Below are positions 45,965 through 54,582 of a stretch of DNA of 64,000 nucleotides, in pieces. The notes below the pieces were generated by a model. It saw only the letters and a program-made list of their open reading frames with translations. It was not told the DNA's origin and searched no databases. This DNA is from Rosistilla ulvae. GTDB lineage: Bacteria > Planctomycetota > Planctomycetia > Pirellulales > Pirellulaceae. The first letter of the stretch is position 1. Every line of letters begins with the position of its first letter. The translations under genes and the position numbers were made by a program. The stretch spans positions 6,449,798 to 6,513,797 of the forward strand of contig NZ_CP036261.1 in the NCBI RefSeq assembly GCF_007741475.1. Direction: 5' to 3'.

Positions 45965-48900
45965 ATGGCCACTGCCGCAGCAACGACCGATCGCGGCGAC
46001 GCGATCATTACCGAGCATATCGAGAACGCGCGGCGAGTGCTGTGGCGTCGCGAATTGCTGACGGCGGTGCTGATCTGGGCGGTCGGAATGTTGGCCGCTT
46101 TGATCGCGTGGGCGATCGCCGACCAATGGATCTTCCAAGCCGGAGCGGTCCTGCGAACGCTGGTCTGGCTGGTTCTCGCCGCCGCGTCGATCGCTTGGTT
46201 TACGATCCGAATCGTGCCCCTGCTTCGGCATTCGATCCACCCCGAATACGCAGCTCAGTCGCTGGAACGCCGCGTCCCGCAACTGCACCACAGCCTGCTC
46301 AGCTATCTGACATTGCGAACCGATCGCGAGATCCCCGGTCTGCGAGGCGTCGTCGTCCGCAGTGTCGCGTCGCACGCGGCTCGCCGCTTGGCCGATCCGC
46401 AATCCGATCCACTGGCTTCGGAAAAACAAATCACTCTGCTCAGCGGTTCGCTACTGGCATTGATCGCGATGCTGCTGATCTACGCGATCGCATCTCCCAA
46501 AAACACAGTCCAATCGGTCCAGCGGTTGATGATGCCGCTGGCGAGCATCGAAGCGCCGACAAGCGTTCGGATCGGAGCCGTCACGCCGGGAGACACCCAA
46601 GTTGCCGAAGGAACTTCGCTAACGATCACCGCCGAAATCGATGGACTCAAGCCGGACCAACAGGCCTGGGTCGAAACGACTCAAGGCTCGATCGCTCATC
46701 GCGAAGTCATGCAGGCGACAGAGACAGAATTCACAGCCACCGTAGGGGCTAGTGGCGACGGAATCCGGCACGACACCCAGTACTGGATCGTCGCCGGCGA
46801 CGCGCGGCGTGGCCCTTTCGAAATCAAAGTCGAAGCGGTTCCCATCGTCTCGATCGGATCGGTTCAATATCAACCGGCTGCCTACACGCGTCTGCCGTCG
46901 CGCAGCAACAACCGCGGCGCGATCGATGGTTTAGAAGGGACCGCGGTCACCGTCGTGGCTCAGTCGAACCTGCCGATCGCCAAAGCGAAGATCGAATTCA
47001 ATCCAAAACGGATCGGATCGATCTGGCAAGCGACCGGCGGCGTCAAAGCGATGGAGATCGCCGACGACCAGATGTCGATGAGCACATCGTGGGTCTTGCG
47101 TCGAGCGGAGGAAGAGCGGGGCGTCGTGGCGATCGAGAGCTACCGGATCGTCGTCGAAGATGCTCAAGGGCTGACCAACGCGGCCCCGGTGATCTACCCA
47201 GTTAAGGTTGCGGCCGATCTGAGCCCCGAGGTCTCGATCATCGTCCCGCATCAATCTCCTAAAGACCTGCCGATCGGAATGGAACAGCTGATCGAGGTCC
47301 ATGCCTTGGACCCCGATTTTGGCCTGTCGCGAATGGAGTTCGAAATTCGCAAGGGAGATCGCCTGCTGGGAACTCGCAAGATCTTTGAATCGACCGAAGC
47401 GTTGATCGGCCAACAGGTATCGATCTCCGCCTTCCGCAGCGAGGACTGGAACCTGATCGCCGGCGACAAGGTGACCGTCCGATGCCGCGCGTTCGATAAC
47501 CGCGACATGCCGGGCAACCAAACGACCGATCCCAATAGCACGGTTTCCGAACCGATCGAATTGCACATCGTCGCTCCTCCTGAGGATGCCGAAGACGAAG
47601 CCGATGGCGACGGCTTGCAGAAGAAGAGCGACCGCGAGTCCGACGATCCGAGCGGATCGGGCAAGCAGGATGGAGAAGGTGGCGGCAGCGGCGGCCAAGG
47701 AGATTCGACCGGAGAACAAGCCGAAGGGAAAGGCAAAGGTGAATCGGGTGGAGGCGAAGCCGGAGGGGAGAACCAAGAACCATCGGAAGATTCCGAATCG
47801 GGGTCCGACGGCGCTGGGGGCAAGCCCTCGGACAAGCCTTCCGAAGAGGGGACTGAACCAAATCAAGGCGGCGGCGACGCTGCGGGGGATTCGGAAAACA
47901 AGGGCTCCAACAAACCGGGCGATTCGCCAGCGGGAGACGATCCGTCGCAATCGAAGTCCGATCCCTCGGCGTCGGATATGACGCAGGAGAGCGGTCCCGA
48001 ATCGGGTGGCAAACCTGGGGACCAAGCGGGCAGTCCCGACGCGTCGGCTAGTCGATCGGAATCGGGCGAGGAGCCCGGACAGGGCGAGGCAACCGATGCC
48101 GAAGCCGACGGTTCCGAACCGCCTGCGGGGAACGCGGGTGATTCCAAATCTGGCGGCTCCGGTTCGCAGCGCGATGCGGGCGAGGGGGCCGAAGAACCGC
48201 AGGACGACGGGCCGCTGCACGATGGCGAGATCATGGAACGGATCCGCGAACACATGCAGAAACAGCAAGCTGAACAAGAGCAGGGCTCTCAGAAACCAAG
48301 CGATCAAGAGAGCGATGATTCCGGCGACGGCAAACCTGAACAAGGTGCCGACGGAGCGGAAGGGGCTGGCGGCAAAAAGGACAAACAGCCTCAACCGGCC
48401 GACGCGAAGCCTGCCGGCGATGCCGCATCCAAAGGTGAACCGGGCGAGCGCGGCGACCAAGGGGAAGGAGCCAAACCAAACCAAGGCAACGACTCCGGCC
48501 AGATGCCCCAAGACGGAACGAAGCCAAAACCCAGCGGCGGCAACAACAACCCGGAGACTGGAAACAACGGCAAATCGGATAAGGGTGATCAAGGCTCCGG
48601 CGAGGGCAAAGCGCCCGACGACAAGCCATCGGCAACCGATCCCGCGACCGATGGCAAGAACGACGCTAACGACACGGCGGGCCAAGAGGCTGAAAACCAG
48701 ACTGGCTCCGATGGCAAACCGGCTGGCGACGACCAAGCGAAAGGAAAAGCTGCCGATCCGGCCGGTTCCGACCCGGCCGACGGAACCGATGCAGGTCCAC
48801 AAGACGATGCCGGCGCCGACCCGAACTCCGACTCCAAACCTTCCCAAGGGAAGGGCGATCAAAAAGGGAAGGGAAAGGGCGAAGCAAGCGACCCGGCCGA

Positions 48901-49513
48901 CCAGACCGATACTCCATCGGGAGACGAAGCAGGGGAGAGCGGCGACGATTCGATGACCACCGAATCGAAGGCGGGTTCGTCCGATTCGAAGTCCAACCCC
49001 CAAGGCAAGCCGGGCAAACGTCCCGACGGGAAACAGGGAGAGCCAGGAAAATCGGCCGACTCACCGCCGTCGGAAGCTGCAGCTCAAGGCGACCAGATGG
49101 GCGATGGCGCAGGTGCCGACGCCGCCTTGCCGCCTGAAAAGATCAATCAGGAATACGCCAAGAAAGCGACCGATCTGGTGCTGGACTACTTGAAGAAAAA
49201 GCAGTCCGAACCGGACGCCGAACTGTTGGACAAATTGAACTGGACCGAACAGGACTTGCAAAACTTCCTCAACCGCTGGCAGCAAGCTCAGGAAATGGGG
49301 CGGGTCGGCGACGAGAAAGCGAAACAAGAATACTTGGAACAGATCGAAAGCCTGGGCATCCGCCCGCCGGCGAGTTCCAAGTCGCGGCAGACGATCCAAC
49401 GCGAAGACTCACTGCGAGACGTGCGGGAATCGGGACAGCGAGTCGCTCCGCCGGCGCTCTATCGCGACGCCTTCGAAGCCTTCCGGCGATCGATCTCCCG
49501 AGGCGACAACTAA
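45965..49513 (+). CDS. Large membrane protein, DUF4175-like, with ~517-residue low-complexity linker
   Basis: A 1182-residue protein. Three N-terminal membrane segments are visible: two at about 31-54 and 58-82, and a third at about 157-176. An exported beta-rich region follows (about 200-535; for example VTPGDTQVAEGTSLTITAEI). Residues about 539-1056 are a hydrophilic low-complexity tract of Gly, Ser, Asp, Glu, Lys, Pro and Gln. A conserved-looking helical C-terminus follows (about 1056-1182, ATDLVLDYLKKKQSEPDAEL, LNWTEQDLQNFLNRWQQ). The layout resembles DUF4175-type proteins. ATG 45965 is chosen; the frame is open to 45791. The tract opens a long antisense frame that is not a gene. Function is unknown; envelope is the likely site. 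Confidence 0.82.
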   Translation: MATAAATTDRGDAIITEHIENARRVLWRRELLTAVLIWAVGMLAALIAWAIADQWIFQAGAVLRTLVWLVLAAASIAWFTIRIVPLLRHSIHPEYAAQSLERRVPQLHHSLLSYLTLRTDREIPGLRGVVVRSVASHAARRLADPQSDPLASEKQITLLSGSLLALIAMLLIYAIASPKNTVQSVQRLMMPLASIEAPTSVRIGAVTPGDTQVAEGTSLTITAEIDGLKPDQQAWVETTQGSIAHREVMQATETEFTATVGASGDGIRHDTQYWIVAGDARRGPFEIKVEAVPIVSIGSVQYQPAAYTRLPSRSNNRGAIDGLEGTAVTVVAQSNLPIAKAKIEFNPKRIGSIWQATGGVKAMEIADDQMSMSTSWVLRRAEEERGVVAIESYRIVVEDAQGLTNAAPVIYPVKVAADLSPEVSIIVPHQSPKDLPIGMEQLIEVHALDPDFGLSRMEFEIRKGDRLLGTRKIFESTEALIGQQVSISAFRSEDWNLIAGDKVTVRCRAFDNRDMPGNQTTDPNSTVSEPIELHIVAPPEDAEDEADGDGLQKKSDRESDDPSGSGKQDGEGGGSGGQGDSTGEQAEGKGKGESGGGEAGGENQEPSEDSESGSDGAGGKPSDKPSEEGTEPNQGGGDAAGDSENKGSNKPGDSPAGDDPSQSKSDPSASDMTQESGPESGGKPGDQAGSPDASASRSESGEEPGQGEATDAEADGSEPPAGNAGDSKSGGSGSQRDAGEGAEEPQDDGPLHDGEIMERIREHMQKQQAEQEQGSQKPSDQESDDSGDGKPEQGADGAEGAGGKKDKQPQPADAKPAGDAASKGEPGERGDQGEGAKPNQGNDSGQMPQDGTKPKPSGGNNNPETGNNGKSDKGDQGSGEGKAPDDKPSATDPATDGKNDANDTAGQEAENQTGSDGKPAGDDQAKGKAADPAGSDPADGTDAGPQDDAGADPNSDSKPSQGKGDQKGKGKGEASDPADQTDTPSGDEAGESGDDSMTTESKAGSSDSKSNPQGKPGKRPDGKQGEPGKSADSPPSEAAAQGDQMGDGAGADAALPPEKINQEYAKKATDLVLDYLKKKQSEPDAELLDKLNWTEQDLQNFLNRWQQAQEMGRVGDEKAKQEYLEQIESLGIRPPASSKSRQTIQREDSLRDVRESGQRVAPPALYRDAFEAFRRSISRGDN

Positions 49514-49589
49514 CGCCACCCAAATGGTTTTCGTGTTACAATCCGGTCAGTATTCTTGAAACCGCTGACCGATTCCGAAGGCCCGACCG

Positions 49590-50831
49590 ATGTCCACACG
49601 CTGCCTGACAACGTGCATTTTGCTTGCGATTCTCTGCAACAACCGTCCGGTCGTCGCTCAGGAGGGAAGCTTTCTCGACGCGATCCGCCAGCGGATTCAA
49701 TCGGCTGCGGATAACCAAACCGAAGAGAAAAAAGAGCAGACGCGGAAGAAGCTGGAGAGCCTGTTTTCGATCGTCACCGAAGGGGCTCGGGAAATCTACC
49801 GCACCCTTCCCGACGACTCTCAAAAAGCGATCGACCAACGCCGACAAGCGTGGATGGACGCGATGGCTTCGGGAGTCGACGACCTCACCGGGGACGACAT
49901 CGAACGTTGGCTGGACAATTCCGACAACGTGATCCTACGATCGCTGTCGCGCGGCGGCGACGCCCCAAGCGTGAACGCCCAATCGCGAACCGACCTGCTG
50001 CCCGAGCAGTGGTGGTATGGCAAACAGAATCGAACGCTAGCTCAATTGTTGACGCAGCCTCCCGAGACGATCATCCGTCGCGAGGACCTTCCCGGTCCGC
50101 CGATCTGGTTCGTTAACGGGATCACGACGAAGAAGGCCGAAGCGATCATGATGGCCGACGAAATCGCCGAACAACTGGGCCGCCGCGTCCATTTGCTGCA
50201 TAACCCCACATTCATGGAACCGCCAAACCATTCGGGCTTAGATGTCGAAGGCTACGGAACCGACGACCTCAGCGAATGCCTGCACGACCGATTATGGCCG
50301 GCAACGGTGTTCAACAAGCTGAACCGGATGGACGCCGAGCAATTGCAGGCGATGCTCGACGACGGCCAGACATTACAAGGAAATCCAACGACACGTCAAT
50401 TGGCCTACGTTTTGCTGACAGCGCGCGAACCGATCAGCTTGATCACGCATTCGCAGGGCTGCATCATCGCCCGCAACGCGATGTTCACGATGGCGATGCT
50501 GGGGCGACGCGAGCAGGCGGAACAACAGATCGCGTGGATCGCCGCGGGGATCCCGCTGAACGACAAAGAGCTGTCGCCGCTACCGCTGCAAACGACGATC
50601 CTGGATGTCGGCGACGATCCGATCGCCAAGATCGTTGGGATGCGAGGCGGATCGCGTGAGTATCGTGGCACCGATCATTCCTTCTCGGATCACTATTGCC
50701 GACAGATCCAAGCGGAACAGCTGTGGCACGACGCGTTGCCCGCGACCGACAAACCGGCGGTTCCACCGGCACCCGAAACCTCGACCGAGACGAAGCCCGA
50801 CGCGAAATCGCCCAAGCGGGTAAAGCTGTAG
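49590..50831 (+). CDS. Exported alpha/beta-hydrolase-like protein, 413 aa
   Basis: A 413-residue exported protein with a signal peptide (about 1-24, ending VVAQE). After a helical region (about 27-110) comes a region resembling alpha/beta hydrolases: IWFVNGITTKKAEA near the expected oxyanion region, a nucleophile-elbow-like LITHSQGCIIARNA (Ser in T-H-S-Q-G), and later ILDVGDDPIAKIVG and YRGTDHSFSDHYC, which could supply Asp and His. A Pro/Lys tail (about 385-413) ends it. It may be a lipase- or esterase-like enzyme; family unknown. It lies 76 bases after the DUF4175-like gene and just before the repeat array. Confidence 0.75.
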   Translation: MSTRCLTTCILLAILCNNRPVVAQEGSFLDAIRQRIQSAADNQTEEKKEQTRKKLESLFSIVTEGAREIYRTLPDDSQKAIDQRRQAWMDAMASGVDDLTGDDIERWLDNSDNVILRSLSRGGDAPSVNAQSRTDLLPEQWWYGKQNRTLAQLLTQPPETIIRREDLPGPPIWFVNGITTKKAEAIMMADEIAEQLGRRVHLLHNPTFMEPPNHSGLDVEGYGTDDLSECLHDRLWPATVFNKLNRMDAEQLQAMLDDGQTLQGNPTTRQLAYVLLTAREPISLITHSQGCIIARNAMFTMAMLGRREQAEQQIAWIAAGIPLNDKELSPLPLQTTILDVGDDPIAKIVGMRGGSREYRGTDHSFSDHYCRQIQAEQLWHDALPATDKPAVPPAPETSTETKPDAKSPKRVKL

Positions 50832-51791
50832 CAGGGCAGGCGGGCCGCTTCGTTTAACCGCGGCACCAACGCCCCGCGCGTCACACACTCTCGAGACTCG
50901 CCCCCAAAGCGTGGCCCGTTGGGCACGCGGTTAAACAATCCGCACGACCTCGTTTAACCGCGGCGGCAGCGCCCCGCGCGCCGCACATTCTCGAGACTCG
51001 CATGCAACGCGCGGCCCGATGGGCACGCGGTTAAACGATCTGCACGACTTCGTTTAACCGCGGCGGCAACGCCCCGCGCGTCGCGCATTCCCGAGACTCT
51101 CACGCAAAGCGCGGCCCGATGGGCACGCGGTTAAACAATCCGCACGACTTCGTTTAACCGCGGCGGCAACGCCCCGCGCGTCGCGCATTCTCGAGACTCT
51201 CACGCAAAACGCGGCCCGTTGGGCACGCGGTTAAACGATCTGCACGACCTCGTTTAACCGCGGCGGCAACGCCCCGCGCGTCGCACACTCTCGAGACTCA
51301 CACGCAAAGCGCGGCCCGATGGGCACGCGGCTAAACGATCTGCACGACCTCGTTTCACCGCGGCGGCAGCGCCCCGCGCGTCGCACACTCTCGAGACTCA
51401 CACGCAAAGCGCGGCCCGATGGGCACGCGGTTAAACGATCCGCACGACTTCGTTTAACCGCGGCGACAACGCCCCGCGCGTCGCACACTCTCGAGACTCA
51501 CACGCAAAGCGCGGCCCGATGGGCACGCGGTTAAACGATCTGCACCACTTCGTTTCACCGCGGCGGCAACGCCCCGCGCGTCGCGCATTCTCGAGACTCA
51601 CACGCAAAGCGCGGCCCGATGGGCACGCGGCTAAACGAAGCGATCGCACGCCGTCGCCTTCGCCGCCCGTTAACATTTCATGAAATTCGTTGCGATTCAC
51701 CCTTTACGGCTTGCCGTTTGCGATGTTAACTGAAACTTAACACACACAACGACTCCGACGGTAACGGGGTAGACGCAATAGGGGTTTTGAA
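50832..51791. other. Intergenic region filled by 100-bp repeat array
   Basis: 960 bases between two plus-strand genes; about 790 of them are the tandem array. The remaining 153 bases before the C39-like gene contain its likely promoter and a GTTAACATTTCATG stretch. Confidence 0.8.
50851..51638. repeat. Tandem array of eight 100-bp palindromic units
   Basis: Units start at 50851, 50951, 51051, 51151, 51251, 51351, 51451 and 51551, each exactly 100 bases; the last is cut after about 88. Each starts CGTTTAACCGCG and at unit positions 76-87 has the complement CGCGGTTAAACG, then a 13-base spacer like ATCTGCACGACTT. A CTCGAG lies in the middle of most units, and the halves are imperfectly complementary along the whole unit. 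Adjacent units also form a compact junction hairpin: 12-bp stem, 13-base loop. 100 is not a multiple of three, so the frame changes every unit, arguing against coding. Units differ by a few substitutions and no indels. Confidence 0.95.
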
Positions 51792-52694
51792 ATGCAGGAC
51801 TTAACCACAGCATTGGCAACGATGACGCTGGTTTCCCTTGCTATCTCCCTGGCCAGCTACCGCGCGACTCGCAACACGCCAGCCGCCCACTGGCTCTTCG
51901 GCGGACTGCTCCTATCCGCTCTACTGTTCGAGCGACTGTTGGCCGATCGGCTATTTTGGGCGCAACTGCTGCCCGATTCCTCAGCAACGATCGTCTGGTC
52001 CAACGCGACACCGTTACTGCTAGCTGCCGCGTTTGGCGTCGCGATGCGAATCTGCGACCTTCCGCAAACCGGCCATCGGGTTGCCGCTGGATTGACGGCC
52101 ATCTTAGCGGTTGCCGCCATGGTGGCTCCGGTCGTCCGCCCCTACGCTCGGCCGGTCGAGACCGCGCAGACCGAGCCACTGTGGTCCGACGGCGTCTGCC
52201 TGCAGACGCAGGATTCGACGTGCGGTCCGGCGGCGGCAGCGACTCTGCTGCGGTTCCACCATCTGTGGGCGACCGAAGCGACAATGAACCCGCTGTGCCT
52301 TACAGGTCGCGACGGCACCTCGTCGCTGGGTGTCTATCGCGGTGTCTACAACGTGGCCAACACGACGGGCTATCAACCGCGGGCGATTTGCGGTTCGTAT
52401 GATGAATTTGTTCAGAGTGGCCAATTTCCCGCGATCGTGATGGTCCGCTACCCCGAACAACGCCGCGATTGGAAATCGAAATTGCTGGGGACGATCGGTC
52501 GACGCAGCGGCGAAGGGCACGTGATCGTCGTCTTCGGCCCGAATGCAGAGGGGCAACTCGATGTCGGCGATCCGGCGGTCGGCCGTTCGTCGTGGGATGT
52601 GGAAACCTTAAAAGAACTCTGGGACGGCGAGGCGATCTACCTGCAGGGCGGCCAGCGTTATGCGGCCAACGCAGTTAACCCATCGGCGACGTGA
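51792..52694 (+). CDS. Membrane protein with C39-like cysteine peptidase domain
   Basis: A 300-residue protein. The first ~118 residues form about four membrane helices (for example LFGGLLLSALLFERLL and VAAGLTAILAVAAMVAPVV). The rest is a papain-like C39-type domain: Cys144 in DSTCGPAAAATLL, with Gln140 four residues earlier as in C39, His243 in GEGHVIVVFG and Asp260 in DVGDPAVG. The triad looks complete. C39 peptidases trim double-Gly leader peptides, usually in ABC exporters; here no ABC domain is fused. Its last 20 bases overlap the end of an orphan ABC ATPase on the other strand. The substrate is unknown. Confidence 0.85.
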   Translation: MQDLTTALATMTLVSLAISLASYRATRNTPAAHWLFGGLLLSALLFERLLADRLFWAQLLPDSSATIVWSNATPLLLAAAFGVAMRICDLPQTGHRVAAGLTAILAVAAMVAPVVRPYARPVETAQTEPLWSDGVCLQTQDSTCGPAAAATLLRFHHLWATEATMNPLCLTGRDGTSSLGVYRGVYNVANTTGYQPRAICGSYDEFVQSGQFPAIVMVRYPEQRRDWKSKLLGTIGRRSGEGHVIVVFGPNAEGQLDVGDPAVGRSSWDVETLKELWDGEAIYLQGGQRYAANAVNPSAT

Positions 52695-53682
52695 GCCGCG
52701 CGCCGTCGCTTGTCGCAAAGCGATGCAACCTGCAACGGGCAACACAAGCCGTCAACTGCTGCCCAACCTCCAGCTGCTGCTGTCGGTCGACGATGACCGC
52801 GATACGCCCCCCCGCTGACCGCAGATGGACCACGTTGTGCGAACCGAGGCACTGAACGGCATCGACGACTCCAGCGATCTCCAAGTCGTCGTCGCCAGCC
52901 GATCGAAAGGAGAGATCCTCGGGGCGGATGCCCAACAGTCCTACTCGCCCGTCGGGAATAAAATTCATCGGCGGGGAACCGACAAATTGGGCGACAAAGC
53001 GATTCGCTGGTTGATCGTAGATCACGTCCGGCGGAGCCACCTGCTGGATCACACCGCGATCGATCACCGCGATCTGGTCCCCCAACAGCATCGCTTCGGT
53101 CTGGTCGTGCGTAACGTAAAGGACCGTCAACGCAAACTCTTGCTGCAGACTGCGAAGCTCGTTCCGCATCGCATCGCGTCGCCGGACATCGACATTCGAC
53201 AACGGTTCGTCCATCAACAACAACTGGGAATCGCGGACGAGGGCACGAGCGACGGCCAACCGCTGCTGCTGGCCGCCGGAGATCTGATCGGGTCGGCGAT
53301 CGAGCAACGCCTCAAGCCCCAGTTTTTCCGCGACGTCGGCGACTTTGGTGGCGATCTGCGCGCTCGAAAACTTGCGGCCCCGCAGCGGAAAGGCGATGTT
53401 CTCGCCGACGCTCATGTGGGGATAGAGGGCAAAATCCTGAAAGACCATCGAAACGTTGCGTTGCCGAGGTGACAACCGACCGACTGCGCGGCCGCCGATC
53501 GCGATCTCCCCCGCGTCGGGCGTTTCGAGCCCCGCGATCAGCCGCAACAACGTCGTCTTGCCACTGCCGCTGGCCCCCAGAAGCACCAACAGCTGCCCCG
53601 CATCGACCGAGAGGTCCAAATGATCCAGGACGATCCGGCCGGCAAACGACTTGCAAAGCTTGCGAATTGCGAGACCCGCCAT
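52675..53682 (-). CDS. Orphan ABC transporter ATPase, MalK/UgpC type
   Basis: A 335-residue ATPase. Walker A is GASGSGKTT (36-44), the Q-loop is in MVFQDFALYPHMSVGENIAF, the signature is ISGGQQQRLAVARAL, Walker B LLLMDEPLSNVD, and the switch His is in THDQTEAM. The C-terminal ~110 residues form the TOBE/MalK regulatory part (GLLGIRPEDLSF). This type powers importers of sugars, glycerol phosphate or other solutes. No permease or binding protein is nearby. The frame extends upstream to 54375, but that part overlaps msrB antisense and is noise; ATG 53682 fits the family start. Confidence 0.93.
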   Translation of the reverse strand: MAGLAIRKLCKSFAGRIVLDHLDLSVDAGQLLVLLGASGSGKTTLLRLIAGLETPDAGEIAIGGRAVGRLSPRQRNVSMVFQDFALYPHMSVGENIAFPLRGRKFSSAQIATKVADVAEKLGLEALLDRRPDQISGGQQQRLAVARALVRDSQLLLMDEPLSNVDVRRRDAMRNELRSLQQEFALTVLYVTHDQTEAMLLGDQIAVIDRGVIQQVAPPDVIYDQPANRFVAQFVGSPPMNFIPDGRVGLLGIRPEDLSFRSAGDDDLEIAGVVDAVQCLGSHNVVHLRSAGGRIAVIVDRQQQLEVGQQLTACVARCRLHRFATSDGARLTSPMG

Positions 53683-53784
53683 AGAAGAATGCCCTTGTTT
53701 CGTTTGGAACCACTTGATGCTGACAATAGAATAAGAGAAAGCCCTATTCTGCGTGGAGCATTTGTTTAAACGGGAGACCGCGAC

Positions 53785-54387
53785 ATGATCGTATCGAAAA
53801 ATCGCTGGCGGTGGGTGACAGGCACAACCACAGTGGCCATCACCCTCTGGACCCTCAGCATGGTCAATTTGACAAGTCGCGCCGACGACGGTCAGTCCAA
53901 GTCGCCGGCATCCGCCGCTGAATCGAGCGACAGCAAATGGGGCCCCCACGCACCACCCTATACTCCTAAAACCAAGCGGGAACTCCGCAAAACACTGACG
54001 CGGATGCAATACAGCGTCACACAGCAGGCCGACACCGAACGGGCCTTCACAGGCCCCTATTGGGACAGCAAGCAGGATGGCATCTACACCTGCGTCGTCT
54101 GCGGGCTGCCACTGTTCGACTCTTCCACCAAGTTCAAATCGGGAACCGGCTGGCCCAGCTACTGGCAACCGATCCGCGAGGGGAACGTCGGCACCAAGAC
54201 CGACTGGAAGATGCTGTATCCGCGAACCGAGGTTCACTGCAAACGCTGCAAGGCACACCTCGGACACGTCTTTAACGACGGCCCGCAACCAACGGGACTG
54301 CGGTTCTGCATGAATGGCGCGGCGTTGAAATTTCACGAGCGGAGCAGCCTGGAGGAAACGGCTGCTGAACCGCAACCGGATCGATAG
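53785..54387 (+). CDS. msrB: Exported peptide-methionine (R)-S-oxide reductase
   Basis: A 200-residue MsrB with an N-terminal membrane/signal segment (VTGTTTVAITLWTLSMVNL), so it probably works in the periplasm, repairing oxidised methionine in exported proteins. Zinc cysteines are Cys103/Cys106 (CVVC) and Cys152/Cys155 (CKRC). The catalytic Cys175 is in LRFCMNGAAL, with SGTGWPSYW and HLGHVFNDGP as further family motifs. No MsrA is fused or adjacent. The electron donor for an exported MsrB is not obvious from the neighbourhood. It diverges from the ABC ATPase. Confidence 0.95.
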   Translation: MIVSKNRWRWVTGTTTVAITLWTLSMVNLTSRADDGQSKSPASAAESSDSKWGPHAPPYTPKTKRELRKTLTRMQYSVTQQADTERAFTGPYWDSKQDGIYTCVVCGLPLFDSSTKFKSGTGWPSYWQPIREGNVGTKTDWKMLYPRTEVHCKRCKAHLGHVFNDGPQPTGLRFCMNGAALKFHERSSLEETAAEPQPDR

Positions 54388-54582
54388 CCGCCACCGAGGC
54401 GAACGCTACGAAAAGCGGGAGTCCAGACAGGCAAAGTTTGCCGCATGTGCAGGCCCATGCGTTGCAACTGATCCAGCTCGGGCGAGCGACCCGATGAGAA
54501 CATTCGGGATCACAGGTGCAAGCGCACCCATTGATAGCGAGCGGGAGTGCTCGCATGCTTCGTTCGGAAAGGATTCTGAGAA

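Noticed and set aside
46931-49003. A 690-codon open frame on the minus strand
   Set aside because: It is antisense to the low-complexity part of the DUF4175-like gene. Its residues (Arg, Phe, Leu, Val, Gly) are just the complement of Gly/Ser/Asp/Lys codons, and no domain or start signal exists.
50851-51638. The 100-bp array as a CRISPR
   Set aside because: There are no unique spacers; the whole 100 bases, including the 13-base joint, is repeated, and no cas gene is present.
51231-51700. Arg-rich open frames within the array
   Set aside because: The 100-base period changes frame at each unit, and the frames exist only because of composition.
53683-54375. N-terminal extension of the ABC ATPase
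   Set aside because: It is antisense to msrB, and the ATPase family start coincides with the internal ATG at 53682.
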